A DNA stretch of 64,000 nt from positions 3,191,551-3,255,550 of the forward strand of contig NZ_CP013126.1 in NCBI RefSeq assembly GCF_001441165.1, read 5' to 3'. The translations under genes and the position numbers were made by a program. The notes beneath the pieces were generated by a model. The model had not been told where the DNA came from and made no database searches. It was given only the letters and a program-made list of their open reading frames with translations. How positions within the stretch are numbered: the first letter of the stretch is position 1; every line of letters begins with the position of its first letter. The stretch comes from Acidipropionibacterium acidipropionici. Lineage in GTDB: Bacteria > Actinomycetota > Actinomycetes > Propionibacteriales > Propionibacteriaceae. This document shows positions 8,064 through 15,327 of this stretch, piece by piece.

Positions 8064-8330
8064 ATGGGATTCTCTCTATTCGATGTCGAGTTGGAGTTCA
8101 TCTTTGACCCGTGTGTCGCGGGCAAGATGCTGATCATCAATCCGCAGGGCTCTCCGGGGTGCATCGTCCCCGGAGGGACACACTCTCCCGAGGACGTCGA
8201 GGATCGGGAGGACTCCGTGTTGTGGGTCGACAACGCGGAGGAGCTTTCGGAGGTGCTCGCGTCGAGCTCCAGTCGATTCCGCGAGTTCCGCAACCTCGTA
8301 CTCGGACGGTCTCAAGGAGAACAGGAGTAG
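8064..8330 (+). CDS. small hypothetical protein
   Basis: The 88-residue acidic protein starts MGFSLFDVELEFIFDP and ends with a helical, charged half (about residues 50-80). A strong GGAGG at 8054-8058 sits 5 bases before the ATG, which is the main reason to accept it as real. There is no signal peptide and no cysteine pair. I do not recognise the family. Its size, acidity and position in a patchwork of accessory genes would fit a small immunity or antitoxin-like protein, but there is no sequence evidence beyond that. Confidence 0.55.
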   Translation: MGFSLFDVELEFIFDPCVAGKMLIINPQGSPGCIVPGGTHSPEDVEDREDSVLWVDNAEELSEVLASSSSRFREFRNLVLGRSQGEQE

Positions 8331-8430
8331 CGGGAACCCCTCGGCTCCGACGTTGCCAGGATCACTCTCACCCGTCCCTGGCCCGCCCGTCGGACACTGC
8401 CCGATGGAGTGCCGAGGATAGAGTGCCAGC

Positions 8431-9012
8431 GTGAGTTCGTTCCTCTCCCACCTCGCCCGCGGACTGCTCAGCGCCCTGACCAGCAGCACGCCGCCGAAGC
8501 AGCAGGTCCCGCGGCCGCGATCGGAGGATCCGGGGTCGGCACATCCGAGGTCCGGCCCGGCAAAACCTGCCCGACAGGAGCCGACCGCCGGCCGTGAGGC
8601 CGGTTCGCAGACGATCCGCATCTCCCCGGACAGCATCCATGACCTGCGGGTGACCTACGCCCCGCAGCGCGACGGCGATCCAGACGCCGGCGAGGTCGTC
8701 TGGACCTGGGTGCCCTATGAGGAGGGCGACGGCCGGGGCAAGGACCGTCCGGTTCTTGTGATCGGGCGGCAGTCCGCGAACCGGGTCTACGCGGTGCGGA
8801 TGACGAGCAAGGCCCACGCCGGGGACCGCGACTTCCTGCCGATCGGATCAGGGGCCTGGGACGGTCAGGGGCGCGATTCCTGGGTCGACATCGAACAGCT
8901 CTACAGCGTCCATGCCAAGGGCATGCGCCGGGAGGCCGCCGTCCTGGACCGCAGCCGGTACGACCGCGTGGCCAAGGCCCTCATCGACCGCTACGGGTGG
9001 GCCCGGGCCTGA
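8431..9012 (+). CDS. PemK/MazF-like family protein
   Basis: The 193-residue protein has a proline- and arginine-rich N-terminal extension of about 65 residues. A PemK/MazF-type barrel follows: GEVVWTWVPYEEGDGRGKDRPVLVIG is the hallmark first strand and loop (about 88-113), then VYAVRMTSK and the C-terminal helix RVAKALIDRYG. MazF relatives are mRNA interferases. Actinobacteria also carry solitary members with unproven activity, and no antitoxin gene sits next to this one. GTG 8431 is the only reasonable start, but its ribosome site is poor. Domain assignment is good; the toxin role is unproven. Confidence 0.75.
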   Translation: MSSFLSHLARGLLSALTSSTPPKQQVPRPRSEDPGSAHPRSGPAKPARQEPTAGREAGSQTIRISPDSIHDLRVTYAPQRDGDPDAGEVVWTWVPYEEGDGRGKDRPVLVIGRQSANRVYAVRMTSKAHAGDRDFLPIGSGAWDGQGRDSWVDIEQLYSVHAKGMRREAAVLDRSRYDRVAKALIDRYGWARA

Positions 9013-9024
9013 CCTGACGTCGCG

Positions 9025-10149
9025 TCACCCCTGTCCGGAGAGGTGGTTCTCCGCCCACTCCGCGATGCGTGCGTTCCGCGCCGCCACGAACTGCAGGACT
9101 CCGTGTGCGTACGACTCATACTCAGCGACGGTCTCCGGGAGTGGCGACCTTTGAAAATCGTCGAACGGCAGGTGGAAGACAACACCTCCATATGGGCCGA
9201 GTAGGTCTTGAAGTAGGAAGAAATCGACGTATCCGCCGAAGTCTCCGAACAGTTCGAAGAAGTCGCCGTACCGGTCGAGGACGTCAGTCAACGGGCTGGA
9301 ACCACCGTCATAGTGGCGTCGGATGCACTCGAGGGTCAGGTCGAAGCGATCGGCGATGCGCCAGTTCATGCCTCGCGCACCGTTGATCGTCGGTTTTCGA
9401 TCCCTCACCGTTCCCGGGAACAGGATGAACCCGCCGATGGTGCTGCCCTCCTTGAAGACTCTCGACACCAGGTCGGGATCCACCTGCGCGATCACGTCAC
9501 CGATGCGATTGGTGTACGAGGCCCTGTACGAGTGCACGATCGCGTCGCTGGCCAAGGAGAGGATTCGGTCGAGGCCTTTGTACCTCAGGTACGTTCCCTG
9601 GCCCTGGGTGTCCAGCCTGAACGGCGTCCCATCGGGAAGCCGCTTGCTCCACAGGATCTGGTGGTAGCGCCGCAGAGTCGGACTGTACTTGTCAGGATCT
9701 CTACCTCCGGCGTCGGACTCGACGTCGAACGTGATGTCGATCGATGTCCCGGCAGAAGCCTCGTTCAAGACTCTCTCGCCGCCTGAACTCCGACTCCCGC
9801 GACAGGCCGCGTGCCTGACATCCATGGCGGCGTCGACGGCTCGGCGCACAGAGTCGCTGACCGGTTCATCCTCCCGGTATGGCAGATCGATCTGAATGCC
9901 ATCCGCCGAGCGAATGATCATCTGCTGGAAGCGCGACGTGTCGAGAGCCTCTTTGAGCCGAATGTATCCGGGGGTCCGGTTCGAGAAGGACATTCGCAAT
10001 GGGCTGTTCGTCGTCCCGAGGCGACTCGGAATGAACTCGAGGGCGGCGAAGCTTCCCCCTGGGCGGATCCAGGCAGATCCATCGATGCCCTCCTCCGTCC
10101 TAGCCCCTTTGCCGCGGTGGTAGGCGCTCATTGCCGAGACGCATCGCAA
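9025..10149 (-). CDS. DUF6994-like protein, start uncertain
   Basis: The C-terminal 240 residues resemble the DUF6994 family, of unknown function. Features are SPTLRRYHQILWSKRLPDG, FDLTLECIRRHY and FELFGDFGGYVDFFLLQDL. The family normally begins shortly before the TFDVESDAGGRDPDKYSP stretch. The preceding roughly 125 residues are therefore either an unusual extension or the in-frame remnant of another gene. Possible starts include 10149 (as listed), ATG 10131 and a TTG at about 9768. The DNA is A+T-rich relative to its surroundings, which is consistent with transfer. It is a soluble protein with no obvious catalytic motif. Confidence 0.55.
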   Translation of the reverse strand: MRCVSAMSAYHRGKGARTEEGIDGSAWIRPGGSFAALEFIPSRLGTTNSPLRMSFSNRTPGYIRLKEALDTSRFQQMIIRSADGIQIDLPYREDEPVSDSVRRAVDAAMDVRHAACRGSRSSGGERVLNEASAGTSIDITFDVESDAGGRDPDKYSPTLRRYHQILWSKRLPDGTPFRLDTQGQGTYLRYKGLDRILSLASDAIVHSYRASYTNRIGDVIAQVDPDLVSRVFKEGSTIGGFILFPGTVRDRKPTINGARGMNWRIADRFDLTLECIRRHYDGGSSPLTDVLDRYGDFFELFGDFGGYVDFFLLQDLLGPYGGVVFHLPFDDFQRSPLPETVAEYESYAHGVLQFVAARNARIAEWAENHLSGQG

Positions 10150-10280
10150 CAGCCCGCGTTACGCCGTCCCAGACCTCAATGAGACGTGCCGGATCGCCCG
10201 AACAACCATTCACGCCGATGTGCACGGGTCTGATCCTAGGCGGACGGGAACGTCCTGACCGGGACACGTGTTGACGGGGT

Positions 10281-10709
10281 ATGGAACAGAATGTCAGCTT
10301 CGTGACCCTCGCCACGGTCGACCTCCATGCAACGCGCGCCTTCTACAGCGCGCTCGGCTGGACCCCGCTGGCCGACGTCGAGGGGGAGATCATCTTCTAC
10401 CAGGCCGCCCCCGGTCTCGTCCTCGGATTCTTCGACGCCGAGAAGTTCAACCAGGACCTCGGCATCTCCGGGCGAGGACGGCTCGACGGGGTGACTCTCG
10501 CGCAGAACGTCGAGAGCCCCGAGGAGGTCACCGCGACCGTCTCGGCGATGGCGTCGGCCGGCGGAACGGTGCTCACCTCACCGCAGGCCGGGGCCTTCGG
10601 CGGCGTCTTCCATGCCCACGTCGCCGACCCCAACGGCGTCATCTGGGAGATCGCGCACAACCCCGGCTGGAGCGTCGACGCCGACGGGAAGGTCCTCCTC
10701 GACGGGTGA
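10281..10709 (+). CDS. VOC (glyoxalase/bleomycin resistance) family protein
   Basis: The 142-residue protein has the paired beta-alpha-beta-beta-beta modules of the vicinal oxygen chelate superfamily. It starts [26 protein letters not shown] and ends [18 protein letters not shown], where the glutamate is a usual metal ligand. The family includes glyoxalases, dioxygenases and drug-binding proteins, so a substrate cannot be assigned. It lies 53 bases before the ABC-F leader peptide, but that gene has its own regulated leader. The two may or may not share a promoter. Confidence 0.8.
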   Translation: MEQNVSFVTLATVDLHATRAFYSALGWTPLADVEGEIIFYQAAPGLVLGFFDAEKFNQDLGISGRGRLDGVTLAQNVESPEEVTATVSAMASAGGTVLTSPQAGAFGGVFHAHVADPNGVIWEIAHNPGWSVDADGKVLLDG

Positions 10710-10762
10710 GGCCGCTGGTAGCCTTGGGGAATCCCGGGTCTTCGACATGGAGGACAGTCGTC

Positions 10763-10804
10763 ATGCTGATCGCCGATCGTCTGAGCGCGTCCATCACGCG
10801 CTGA
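10763..10804 (+). CDS. ABC-F leader peptide (13 residues)
   Basis: A short open frame MLIADRLSASITR begins at ATG 10763, with a perfect GGAGG at 10749-10753 (9-base spacing), and ends 63 bases before the ABC-F start codon. Its last codons and stop are embedded in a hairpin (10784-10802). Leader peptides of this kind precede antibiotic-resistance ABC-F and erm genes, where drug-stalled ribosomes switch the mRNA fold. The strong ribosome site, the hairpin overlap and the downstream alternative pairing together make chance unlikely. Confidence 0.7.
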   Translation: MLIADRLSASITR

Positions 10805-10867
10805 CGTCGTCGCCAGCCCCGTCGGGCTCCTTCGTCAGTGCGTCCACTGACCACACGGGAGCCCCAC
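10784..10867 (+). promoter_or_regulatory. translational attenuator before ABC-F gene
   Basis: Hairpin 1 pairs AGCGCGT (10784-10790) with ACGCGCT (10796-10802) at the end of the leader peptide. Hairpin 2 pairs GTCAGTG (10834-10840) with CACTGAC (10845-10851). It is extended by an outer helix of GGGCTCC (10824-10830) with GGAGCCC (10858-10864), burying the GGAG ribosome site of the ABC-F gene. The alternative fold pairs CGCGCTGACG (10797-10806) with CGTCAGTGCG (10833-10842), 10 pairs with one G-U, which excludes both hairpins. A ribosome stalled on the leader would favour the alternative fold and expose the ribosome site. Confidence 0.65.
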
Positions 10868-12463
10868 ATGTCCTTCACCACGACGCCGGCCGTGACGCTG
10901 GCCGATCTCTCCTTCTCATGGCCCGACGGCTCACCCGTCCTCGAGGGCCTCACCGCCACATTCACCGTTGGTCGGACGGGCCTGATCGGGAACAACGGCA
11001 CCGGCAAGAGCACCCTGCTGCGCCTGATCGCCGGCCAACTGACCCCGACGTCGGGCTCGGTCTCGGTCACCGGTGAGGTCGGGTGTCTCCCTCAACACCT
11101 CACGCTGCGCACCGATGCCGCCGTCGCCGACCTGCTCGGCGTCTCAGGACGCCTGGGAGCGCTGCGGGCCATCGAGTCCGGGGACGCCGACCCGCGTCAC
11201 TTCGAGACCCTGGCCGATGACTGGGAGGTGGAGGCGCGCAGCCTCGCGGCACTGGACCGCATCGGGCTCGCGGACATCGAGCTCGACCGTCCGGTCGGCA
11301 CCCTGTCGGGCGGCCAGACCGTGCTGGCGGCACTGGTCGGCCTCCAACTGGCCGCAGACGACGTCGTCCTGCTCGACGAGCCCACCAACGATCTCGACCG
11401 CGACTCCCGGCGACTCCTGTACCAGGCCATCGAGTCGTGGCGGGGCTCACTGATCATCGTGAGCCACGACGTCGAACTGCTGAATCTCATGGACGCCACC
11501 GCCGAGCTGCGCGACGGGGAGCTGACGGTCTTCGGAGGGTCGTATGACGCGTACCAGGAGCACCTCGCCACCGAACAGGCGGCCGCAGAGCAGGCGCTGC
11601 GCTCAGCGGAGCAACGCCTGCGGATCGAACGCCAGCAGAGCATCGAGGCCCAGACCAAGCTGGCGCGACGCCGCCGTTACGCCCGCACCGACTACGCCAA
11701 CAAGCGCAAACCCAAGATGATCATGAACAACCGGAAACAGGAGGCCCAGGTCTCCGCCGGGAAGTTGCAGGGCCGCCACGACGCCTCCGTCGACGCCGCC
11801 CAGCGGGCCGTCGCAGAGCGGGAGTCCCGGCTTCGCCGCGACGACACGATCTCGATCACCCTGCCCGATCCCGACGTCCCTGCCGGGCGCCGGCTGGCAG
11901 AGTTGCGCGATTCCCGCGGCCACGGCGTCATCCTGTCGGGACCCGAACGCCTCGCCCTGACCGGGCCGAACGGGATCGGAAAGACCCGGCTCCTGGAGGG
12001 CCTCGTCCACCCGGGGACGATCGACCGGCAGATCCGCACCGGGAAGCTCTTCACCGAGCGGGTCGGGTACCTCCCCCAGCGTCTCGACCACCTCGACGAC
12101 GCCATGACTCTGCTGGATGCCGTACGGGCAGGTGCTCCTCACAGGTCAGACGGCGACCTGCGGGCCGGGCTCGCGCGATTCCTGTTCCGCGGCGAGGTCG
12201 TCAACCGGCACATCGGAGACCTGTCGGGAGGCGAACGGTTCCGCATCGCGCTGGCGATCCTGCTGCTGGCCGATCCGCCCCACCAGCTGCTCATCCTCGA
12301 CGAGCCCACGAACAATCTCGACCTGCACAGCGTCGACGAACTCGTGGACGCCCTGGCGGCCTACCGCGGAGGGCTGATCGTCGTCAGCCACGACGATCAC
12401 TTCCTGCACCGCCTGGGCATCGACCTCCGGATCACCATGACCGGCGACGGCCTGGTGGTGTGA
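10868..12463 (+). CDS. ABC-F family ATP-binding protein, probable ribosome-protection type
   Basis: The 531-residue soluble protein has two ABC ATPase domains and no membrane span. The first has Walker A GNNGTGKST (residues 41-49), signature LSGGQ, and LLDEPTNDLD. A charged linker (about 225-345, RRRRYARTDYANKRKPKM) follows. The second domain has GPNGIGKTRL, LSGGERFR, and LILDEPTNNLD. ABC-F proteins enter the ribosomal E site and can displace macrolide-, lincosamide- or pleuromutilin-type drugs. The leader peptide and attenuator upstream support an inducible resistance role. The ATG at 10868 is chosen because GGGAG precedes it by 7 bases and the first residues match the domain start. It converges on DUF2200 with 6 bases between stops. 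Confidence 0.9.
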   Translation: MSFTTTPAVTLADLSFSWPDGSPVLEGLTATFTVGRTGLIGNNGTGKSTLLRLIAGQLTPTSGSVSVTGEVGCLPQHLTLRTDAAVADLLGVSGRLGALRAIESGDADPRHFETLADDWEVEARSLAALDRIGLADIELDRPVGTLSGGQTVLAALVGLQLAADDVVLLDEPTNDLDRDSRRLLYQAIESWRGSLIIVSHDVELLNLMDATAELRDGELTVFGGSYDAYQEHLATEQAAAEQALRSAEQRLRIERQQSIEAQTKLARRRRYARTDYANKRKPKMIMNNRKQEAQVSAGKLQGRHDASVDAAQRAVAERESRLRRDDTISITLPDPDVPAGRRLAELRDSRGHGVILSGPERLALTGPNGIGKTRLLEGLVHPGTIDRQIRTGKLFTERVGYLPQRLDHLDDAMTLLDAVRAGAPHRSDGDLRAGLARFLFRGEVVNRHIGDLSGGERFRIALAILLLADPPHQLLILDEPTNNLDLHSVDELVDALAAYRGGLIVVSHDDHFLHRLGIDLRITMTGDGLVV

Positions 12464-12469
12464 GCAGGC

Positions 12470-12832
12470 TCAGGAGCGCAGGATCTTCTCCATCTTCCTG
12501 CCCTTCGCCAGCTCGTCGACCAGCTTGTCGAGGTAGCGGACCTTCTGCATGAGTGGATCCTCGATCTCCTCGACCCGCACCCCGCAGACGACGCCCGTGA
12601 TGAGCGGGGCGTTGGGATTCAAGCTCGCCGCGGCGAAGAACTCCTCATAGGTGGTCTCGTCGCGTACCTGCCGGCCGATCTCGTCCTCGTTGAAACCGGT
12701 GAGCCAGGTGATGACCTCATCGAGCTCCGCCCTGGTGCGGCCCTTGCGCTCCACCTTGTTGACCAGCAGCGGATACACGGTGGAGAGCTTCATCGCGGCG
12801 ACGCGCTTCAGCGTCCTCTCATCGGTCTTCAT
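12470..12832 (-). CDS. DUF2200 family protein
   Basis: The 120-residue protein is the full length of DUF2200, a family of unknown function found across bacteria. Diagnostic segments are KLSTVYPLLVNKVERKGRT, VITWLTGFNEDEI, NPNAPLITGVVCGVRVE and the lysine-rich end DKLVDELAKGRKMEKILR. It is soluble and mainly helical. Its ATG overlaps the end of the preceding frame by 14 bases, implying translational coupling with 12819-13331 and the TfoX-like gene. Confidence 0.85.
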   Translation of the reverse strand: MKTDERTLKRVAAMKLSTVYPLLVNKVERKGRTRAELDEVITWLTGFNEDEIGRQVRDETTYEEFFAAASLNPNAPLITGVVCGVRVEEIEDPLMQKVRYLDKLVDELAKGRKMEKILRS

Positions 12833-13331
12833 GGCCCGATCCTACGTTCGGGTCGGCACTCGGAGCCGCGGCCGCGGCGGTCCAGATATGGCCGAGCAGC
12901 TCCAGTAGCGGCCGCAGCGGTTCCAGATCCCGAAGGTCTCCGCGCTGTACCGCCTGGATCACCTGCCCGTGGGTGACGGTGCGCGACCCGATGATCGCGG
13001 CCGGGGTCTGCGACCAGATACGGCTCCCGCCTCCGACCGGGCCGTCGGCGCCGGCGCCGACGGCCCGGTCGGAGGCGGGAGCCGCGTCCTCGCACAGCAC
13101 CAGCCCGATGCGGATCGCCGAGAGCGCGCTGATCAGCCGGCCGGCGGTCCCCATGGCCGGCAGTGGCATTCGATTGCCGGTCTGCAGACCCTTCTGTAGA
13201 AGCGCCTCGGCCGCCGCGATCGACCGGCGGTCGAGTTCTGAGACCGTCATGTGGTCATCGGCGACGGCCACGTCTGCCTCCGGAACCGTTCGGGCCGCGG
13301 CGTCGAGAAGGTACGGGACCGCGAGACTCAT
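12819..13331 (-). CDS. truncated AMP-ligase-like (acyl-CoA synthetase N-terminal) protein
   Basis: Residues 1-75 of this 170-residue frame resemble the start of AMP-dependent acyl-CoA synthetases: VPEADVAVADDHMTVSELDRR, then AAEALLQKGLQTGNRMPLP and ALSAIRIGLVLCED. None of the AMP-binding catalytic motifs are present, so it cannot be a complete ligase. The middle (about residues 83-103) is encoded by a perfect 64-bp palindrome. Its start overlaps the TfoX stop by 4 bases (ATGA), and its end overlaps the DUF2200 start, which argues for continued translation. It may be a degenerate gene or a repurposed N-terminal domain. Confidence 0.5.
   Translation of the reverse strand: MSLAVPYLLDAAARTVPEADVAVADDHMTVSELDRRSIAAAEALLQKGLQTGNRMPLPAMGTAGRLISALSAIRIGLVLCEDAAPASDRAVGAGADGPVGGGSRIWSQTPAAIIGSRTVTHGQVIQAVQRGDLRDLEPLRPLLELLGHIWTAAAAAPSADPNVGSGHEDR
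13021..13084. repeat. perfect 64-bp palindrome without spacer
   Basis: Bases 13021-13052 are the exact reverse complement of 13053-13084. The centre is GGCGCC|GGCGCC and the outer ends read CGGCTCCCGC and GCGGGAGCCG. The symmetry stops sharply at 13020/13085. It lies inside an apparent coding frame. Perfect spacerless palindromes of this length are normally unstable in cells that have SbcCD-like nucleases, so it is either a recent event, a functional cruciform or hairpin, or an assembly fold-back artefact. Confidence 0.95.
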
Positions 13332-13684
13332 GATCGTCCTCCGGTGAGACGGCGGTTGTACGCCATCGCGATGCCGACCCAGTCGGAGAGCTGCTCATCG
13401 TCCTGGACGACGTCAGCAGCGACCCGGATCCATCCCGGCCCCATGTCACGGCCCTCGCCCATCTGCGCCTGAGTGGCACCCGGCCGGCCGAGAAGCTCCT
13501 CGTGCACTGCGGCGTCGACGCGGACGAGAAGCCCGCCGTCCTTCAGGACGCTGACGATCATCTTCTCGTTGACCATGACGGATCTGCCTCCGAACATCGA
13601 CACCTCGCGCACTGCGGATTGATCGGCGATCAGGGCGCGTACACGGTCGAGAAGCGCAGTCTGTTCCGGTGTCATGGCGTCCAT
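13328..13684 (-). CDS. TfoX/Sxy N-terminal domain protein
   Basis: The 118-residue protein is a stand-alone TfoX N-terminal domain: LLDRVRALIADQSAVREVSMFGGRSVMVNEKM, with the core SMFGG motif, then LLVRVD and PGWIRVAADVVQDDEQLSDWVGIA. TfoX/Sxy controls competence in gammaproteobacteria, whereas single-domain actinobacterial relatives have no established role. ATG 13684 (the first of MDAM) is chosen because the family homology starts there; the frame stays open farther upstream but loses similarity. It heads a three-gene overlapping set with 12819-13331 and DUF2200. Confidence 0.8.
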   Translation of the reverse strand: MDAMTPEQTALLDRVRALIADQSAVREVSMFGGRSVMVNEKMIVSVLKDGGLLVRVDAAVHEELLGRPGATQAQMGEGRDMGPGWIRVAADVVQDDEQLSDWVGIAMAYNRRLTGGRS

Positions 13685-13883
13685 GATCCCGCCGCCTGGG
13701 CCGCTCTGCCAGAGCATGGAAACGCAGCTGGTCCAAGGCCGGTCGACCAGGGCGCCGAACGACGTCCGCCGTGCAGGAGTTTGAGGGCGCCGATTCATTG
13801 TCCGCCGCGGCGCGTTGACGGCTCAGACGCGAAGGCCAGGAATGCCGCTTGGCAAGTTATCCTGTGACAAGTAACCTTGTGAA

Positions 13884-14117
13884 GTGGGACTGGAACCGAT
13901 CATCCTGAACAGTGCCCACCGGCACGGTGTGGCCGATGGGGCCATGCTGCAGGCGCTCCGTTTCCCCGTCCGCCACTTCGTGCAAGACGACTCGATGACG
14001 ATGTTCATCGGCCCCGATGAAACCGGCACTCTCATCGAGGTCGGCGTGATCGAGTGGCACGGCGTCATTGCCATCGCCCATGCCATACGTCCGGCCCGAT
14101 CCAAGTATCTGAGGTGA
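13884..14117 (+). CDS. candidate type II toxin (RelE/BrnT-like)
   Basis: The 77-residue protein starts at a GTG. Its order of a variable helix (SAHRHGVADGAMLQALRF) and strands (MFIGPDETGTLIEVGVIEW) is followed by a basic C-terminal AIAHAIRPARSKYLR. That layout, with the arginines near the end, resembles small RelE/BrnT ribonuclease toxins. The next gene, 6 bases downstream, encodes a small helix-turn-helix protein, matching a toxin-first operon as in BrnTA and HigBA. The upstream sequence has imperfect symmetry (CAAGTTA ... TAACCTTG, 13852-13879) that could be an autoregulatory operator. Toxin activity is inferred, not shown. Confidence 0.55.
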   Translation: MGLEPIILNSAHRHGVADGAMLQALRFPVRHFVQDDSMTMFIGPDETGTLIEVGVIEWHGVIAIAHAIRPARSKYLR

Positions 14118-14123
14118 ATCATC

Positions 14124-14393
14124 ATGACTCGACGCTCCATTGAAGACATCAAGGCTCGTGCAGACGAGTTCGCTGACGCTTTCGAGAACTATGACCCGAA
14201 GTCCGGCAATCAAGACGCGCCCCTTCCGCCGGTCATGGCCGTCAAGCTCGCCGCCTGGCGGCGCGACACCGCCGAGCGCGAACTTGCGGAGGCGGTGCAT
14301 GCGGCCCGAGAACAGCGGCTCTCCTGGCGCGAGGTCGGCGAGGCGATCGGCACGAGCGGCGAAGCCGCACGCCAGCGCTACGCCAGTGCATGA
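14124..14393 (+). CDS. small HTH protein, candidate antitoxin
   Basis: The 89-residue protein has a charged N-terminal half (IKARADEFADAFENYDP) and a C-terminal helix-turn-helix LSWREVGEAIGTSGEAARQRY (about residues 67-87). This is the form seen in actinobacterial antitoxins and small sigma-factor-like regulators. It follows the candidate toxin by 6 bases, so the pair is co-translated. The first half would bind and mask the toxin, and the second half would bind the promoter, if this is a toxin-antitoxin module. Confidence 0.6.
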   Translation: MTRRSIEDIKARADEFADAFENYDPKSGNQDAPLPPVMAVKLAAWRRDTAERELAEAVHAAREQRLSWREVGEAIGTSGEAARQRYASA

Positions 14394-14400
14394 CCGACTG

Positions 14401-14687
14401 ATGGATTCACAACACCGACCAGTCAAGTCTCATGGGGTGGTGTTCTCAGTGCTCGCCGACATGCAGCGCCACCGCGATGCCATCGAGTCCGGCCGGTGAC
14501 TGTGTCAACCAACGAGACCACGAAAACACCTGCTGGCCATGACGCCGGGTTCCCGCGGGCGGCGCTACCGGCGCTGGCCGCGGCCGGTTTCGTCGCGATC
14601 TTCACCGAGACCATCCCCGCCGGCCAGTTCGTCACTCTCGACTCGTTCGGGTCGGTACTCGCCGCAATGCCGCCCGTCTGTTCGTGA
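14401..14687 (+). pseudogene. MFS transporter 5' remnant and adjoining fragments
   Basis: A 63-residue frame from GTG 14496 contains ALPALAAAGFVAIFTETIPAG, the typical first membrane helix of a drug-efflux MFS transporter, and then breaks off (QFVTLDSFGSVLAAMPPVCS, stop). The next bases to about 14750 keep no reading frame with transporter character. Upstream, 14401-14499 reads as a 32-residue frame (MDSQHRPVKSHGVVFSVLADM ...) that overlaps the start and is probably another fragment. A full transporter has about 400 residues, so this is a dead 5' end. Confidence 0.5.
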
Positions 14688-14769
14688 CCGTGTTCAACAC
14701 CGCTCTCGTCTGCCGCACCGCCAGAGCAGGTGCACTCAGCTGATAGGGGGCGAGCGATAACACCACGGA

Positions 14770-15228
14770 TCACAGATTCACGGGGTACGCCCTGTCGATG
14801 ACGACGTTCTTCATCACCAGGGTCGAGGTGAGCCGCTGCACACCGGGCATGGCTGCGAGGACGTCGTCCTCGAGCCGCGCGTAGGCGTCGAGGTCCGCGG
14901 TGCACACCCGCAGCAGATAGTCCGGATCACCGAAGAGACGCTGTGCCTGGACGACGTTCGGGATCTGTGCGAGGGCCTCCTCGAAGCCGAGCAGGGTCGC
15001 CCGGTCCTCCTGCTTCATGGTGACGAAGACCAGCGCCTCGAATCCCAGGCCGAGTGATCTGGGATCCACCATCGCCCGATACCCGGTGATGACACGGGCC
15101 GATTCCAGGTCACGGACCCGGCGATGAGCCGGGGAGACAGTGAGTCCCACCCGGCCGGCCAGCTCGGTGAGACTCTGCCGACCGTCCAGCTGAAGCTCCG
15201 CAATAATCTGTCTGTCAAGCGCATCCAC
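14770..15228 (-). CDS. Lrp/AsnC family transcriptional regulator
   Basis: The 152-residue regulator begins LDRQIIAELQLDGRQSLTELAGRVGLTVSPAHRRVRDLE, the Lrp/AsnC helix-turn-helix (residues 1-55). It continues into the RAM (ligand-binding alpha/beta) domain, for example GDPDYLLRVCTADLDAY. Lrp-type proteins sense amino acids and often control a divergent LysE exporter, exactly the arrangement here. The intergenic region of 99 bases carries a direct repeat that could be its binding site. Confidence 0.9.
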   Translation of the reverse strand: MDALDRQIIAELQLDGRQSLTELAGRVGLTVSPAHRRVRDLESARVITGYRAMVDPRSLGLGFEALVFVTMKQEDRATLLGFEEALAQIPNVVQAQRLFGDPDYLLRVCTADLDAYARLEDDVLAAMPGVQRLTSTLVMKNVVIDRAYPVNL

Positions 15229-15245
15229 AGCTCAGATCTTTCCAC

Positions 15246-15272
15246 ATATACGCCGTTATCGAGCAATATACG
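15246..15272. promoter_or_regulatory. direct repeat, candidate Lrp operator
   Basis: ATATACG occurs at 15246-15252 and again at 15266-15272. The copies are 20 bases apart, about two helical turns, so both face the same side of the DNA. The pair sits between the divergent Lrp/AsnC and LysE genes in locally A+T-rich DNA, where Lrp-family dimers usually bind. No further copies were seen. Confidence 0.4.
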
Positions 15273-15327
15273 GGAATGCTTTCTGAGCACTTTTCGCTAC
15301 TCTTCCCTCAGGAAGAGAGGCAGAGCC

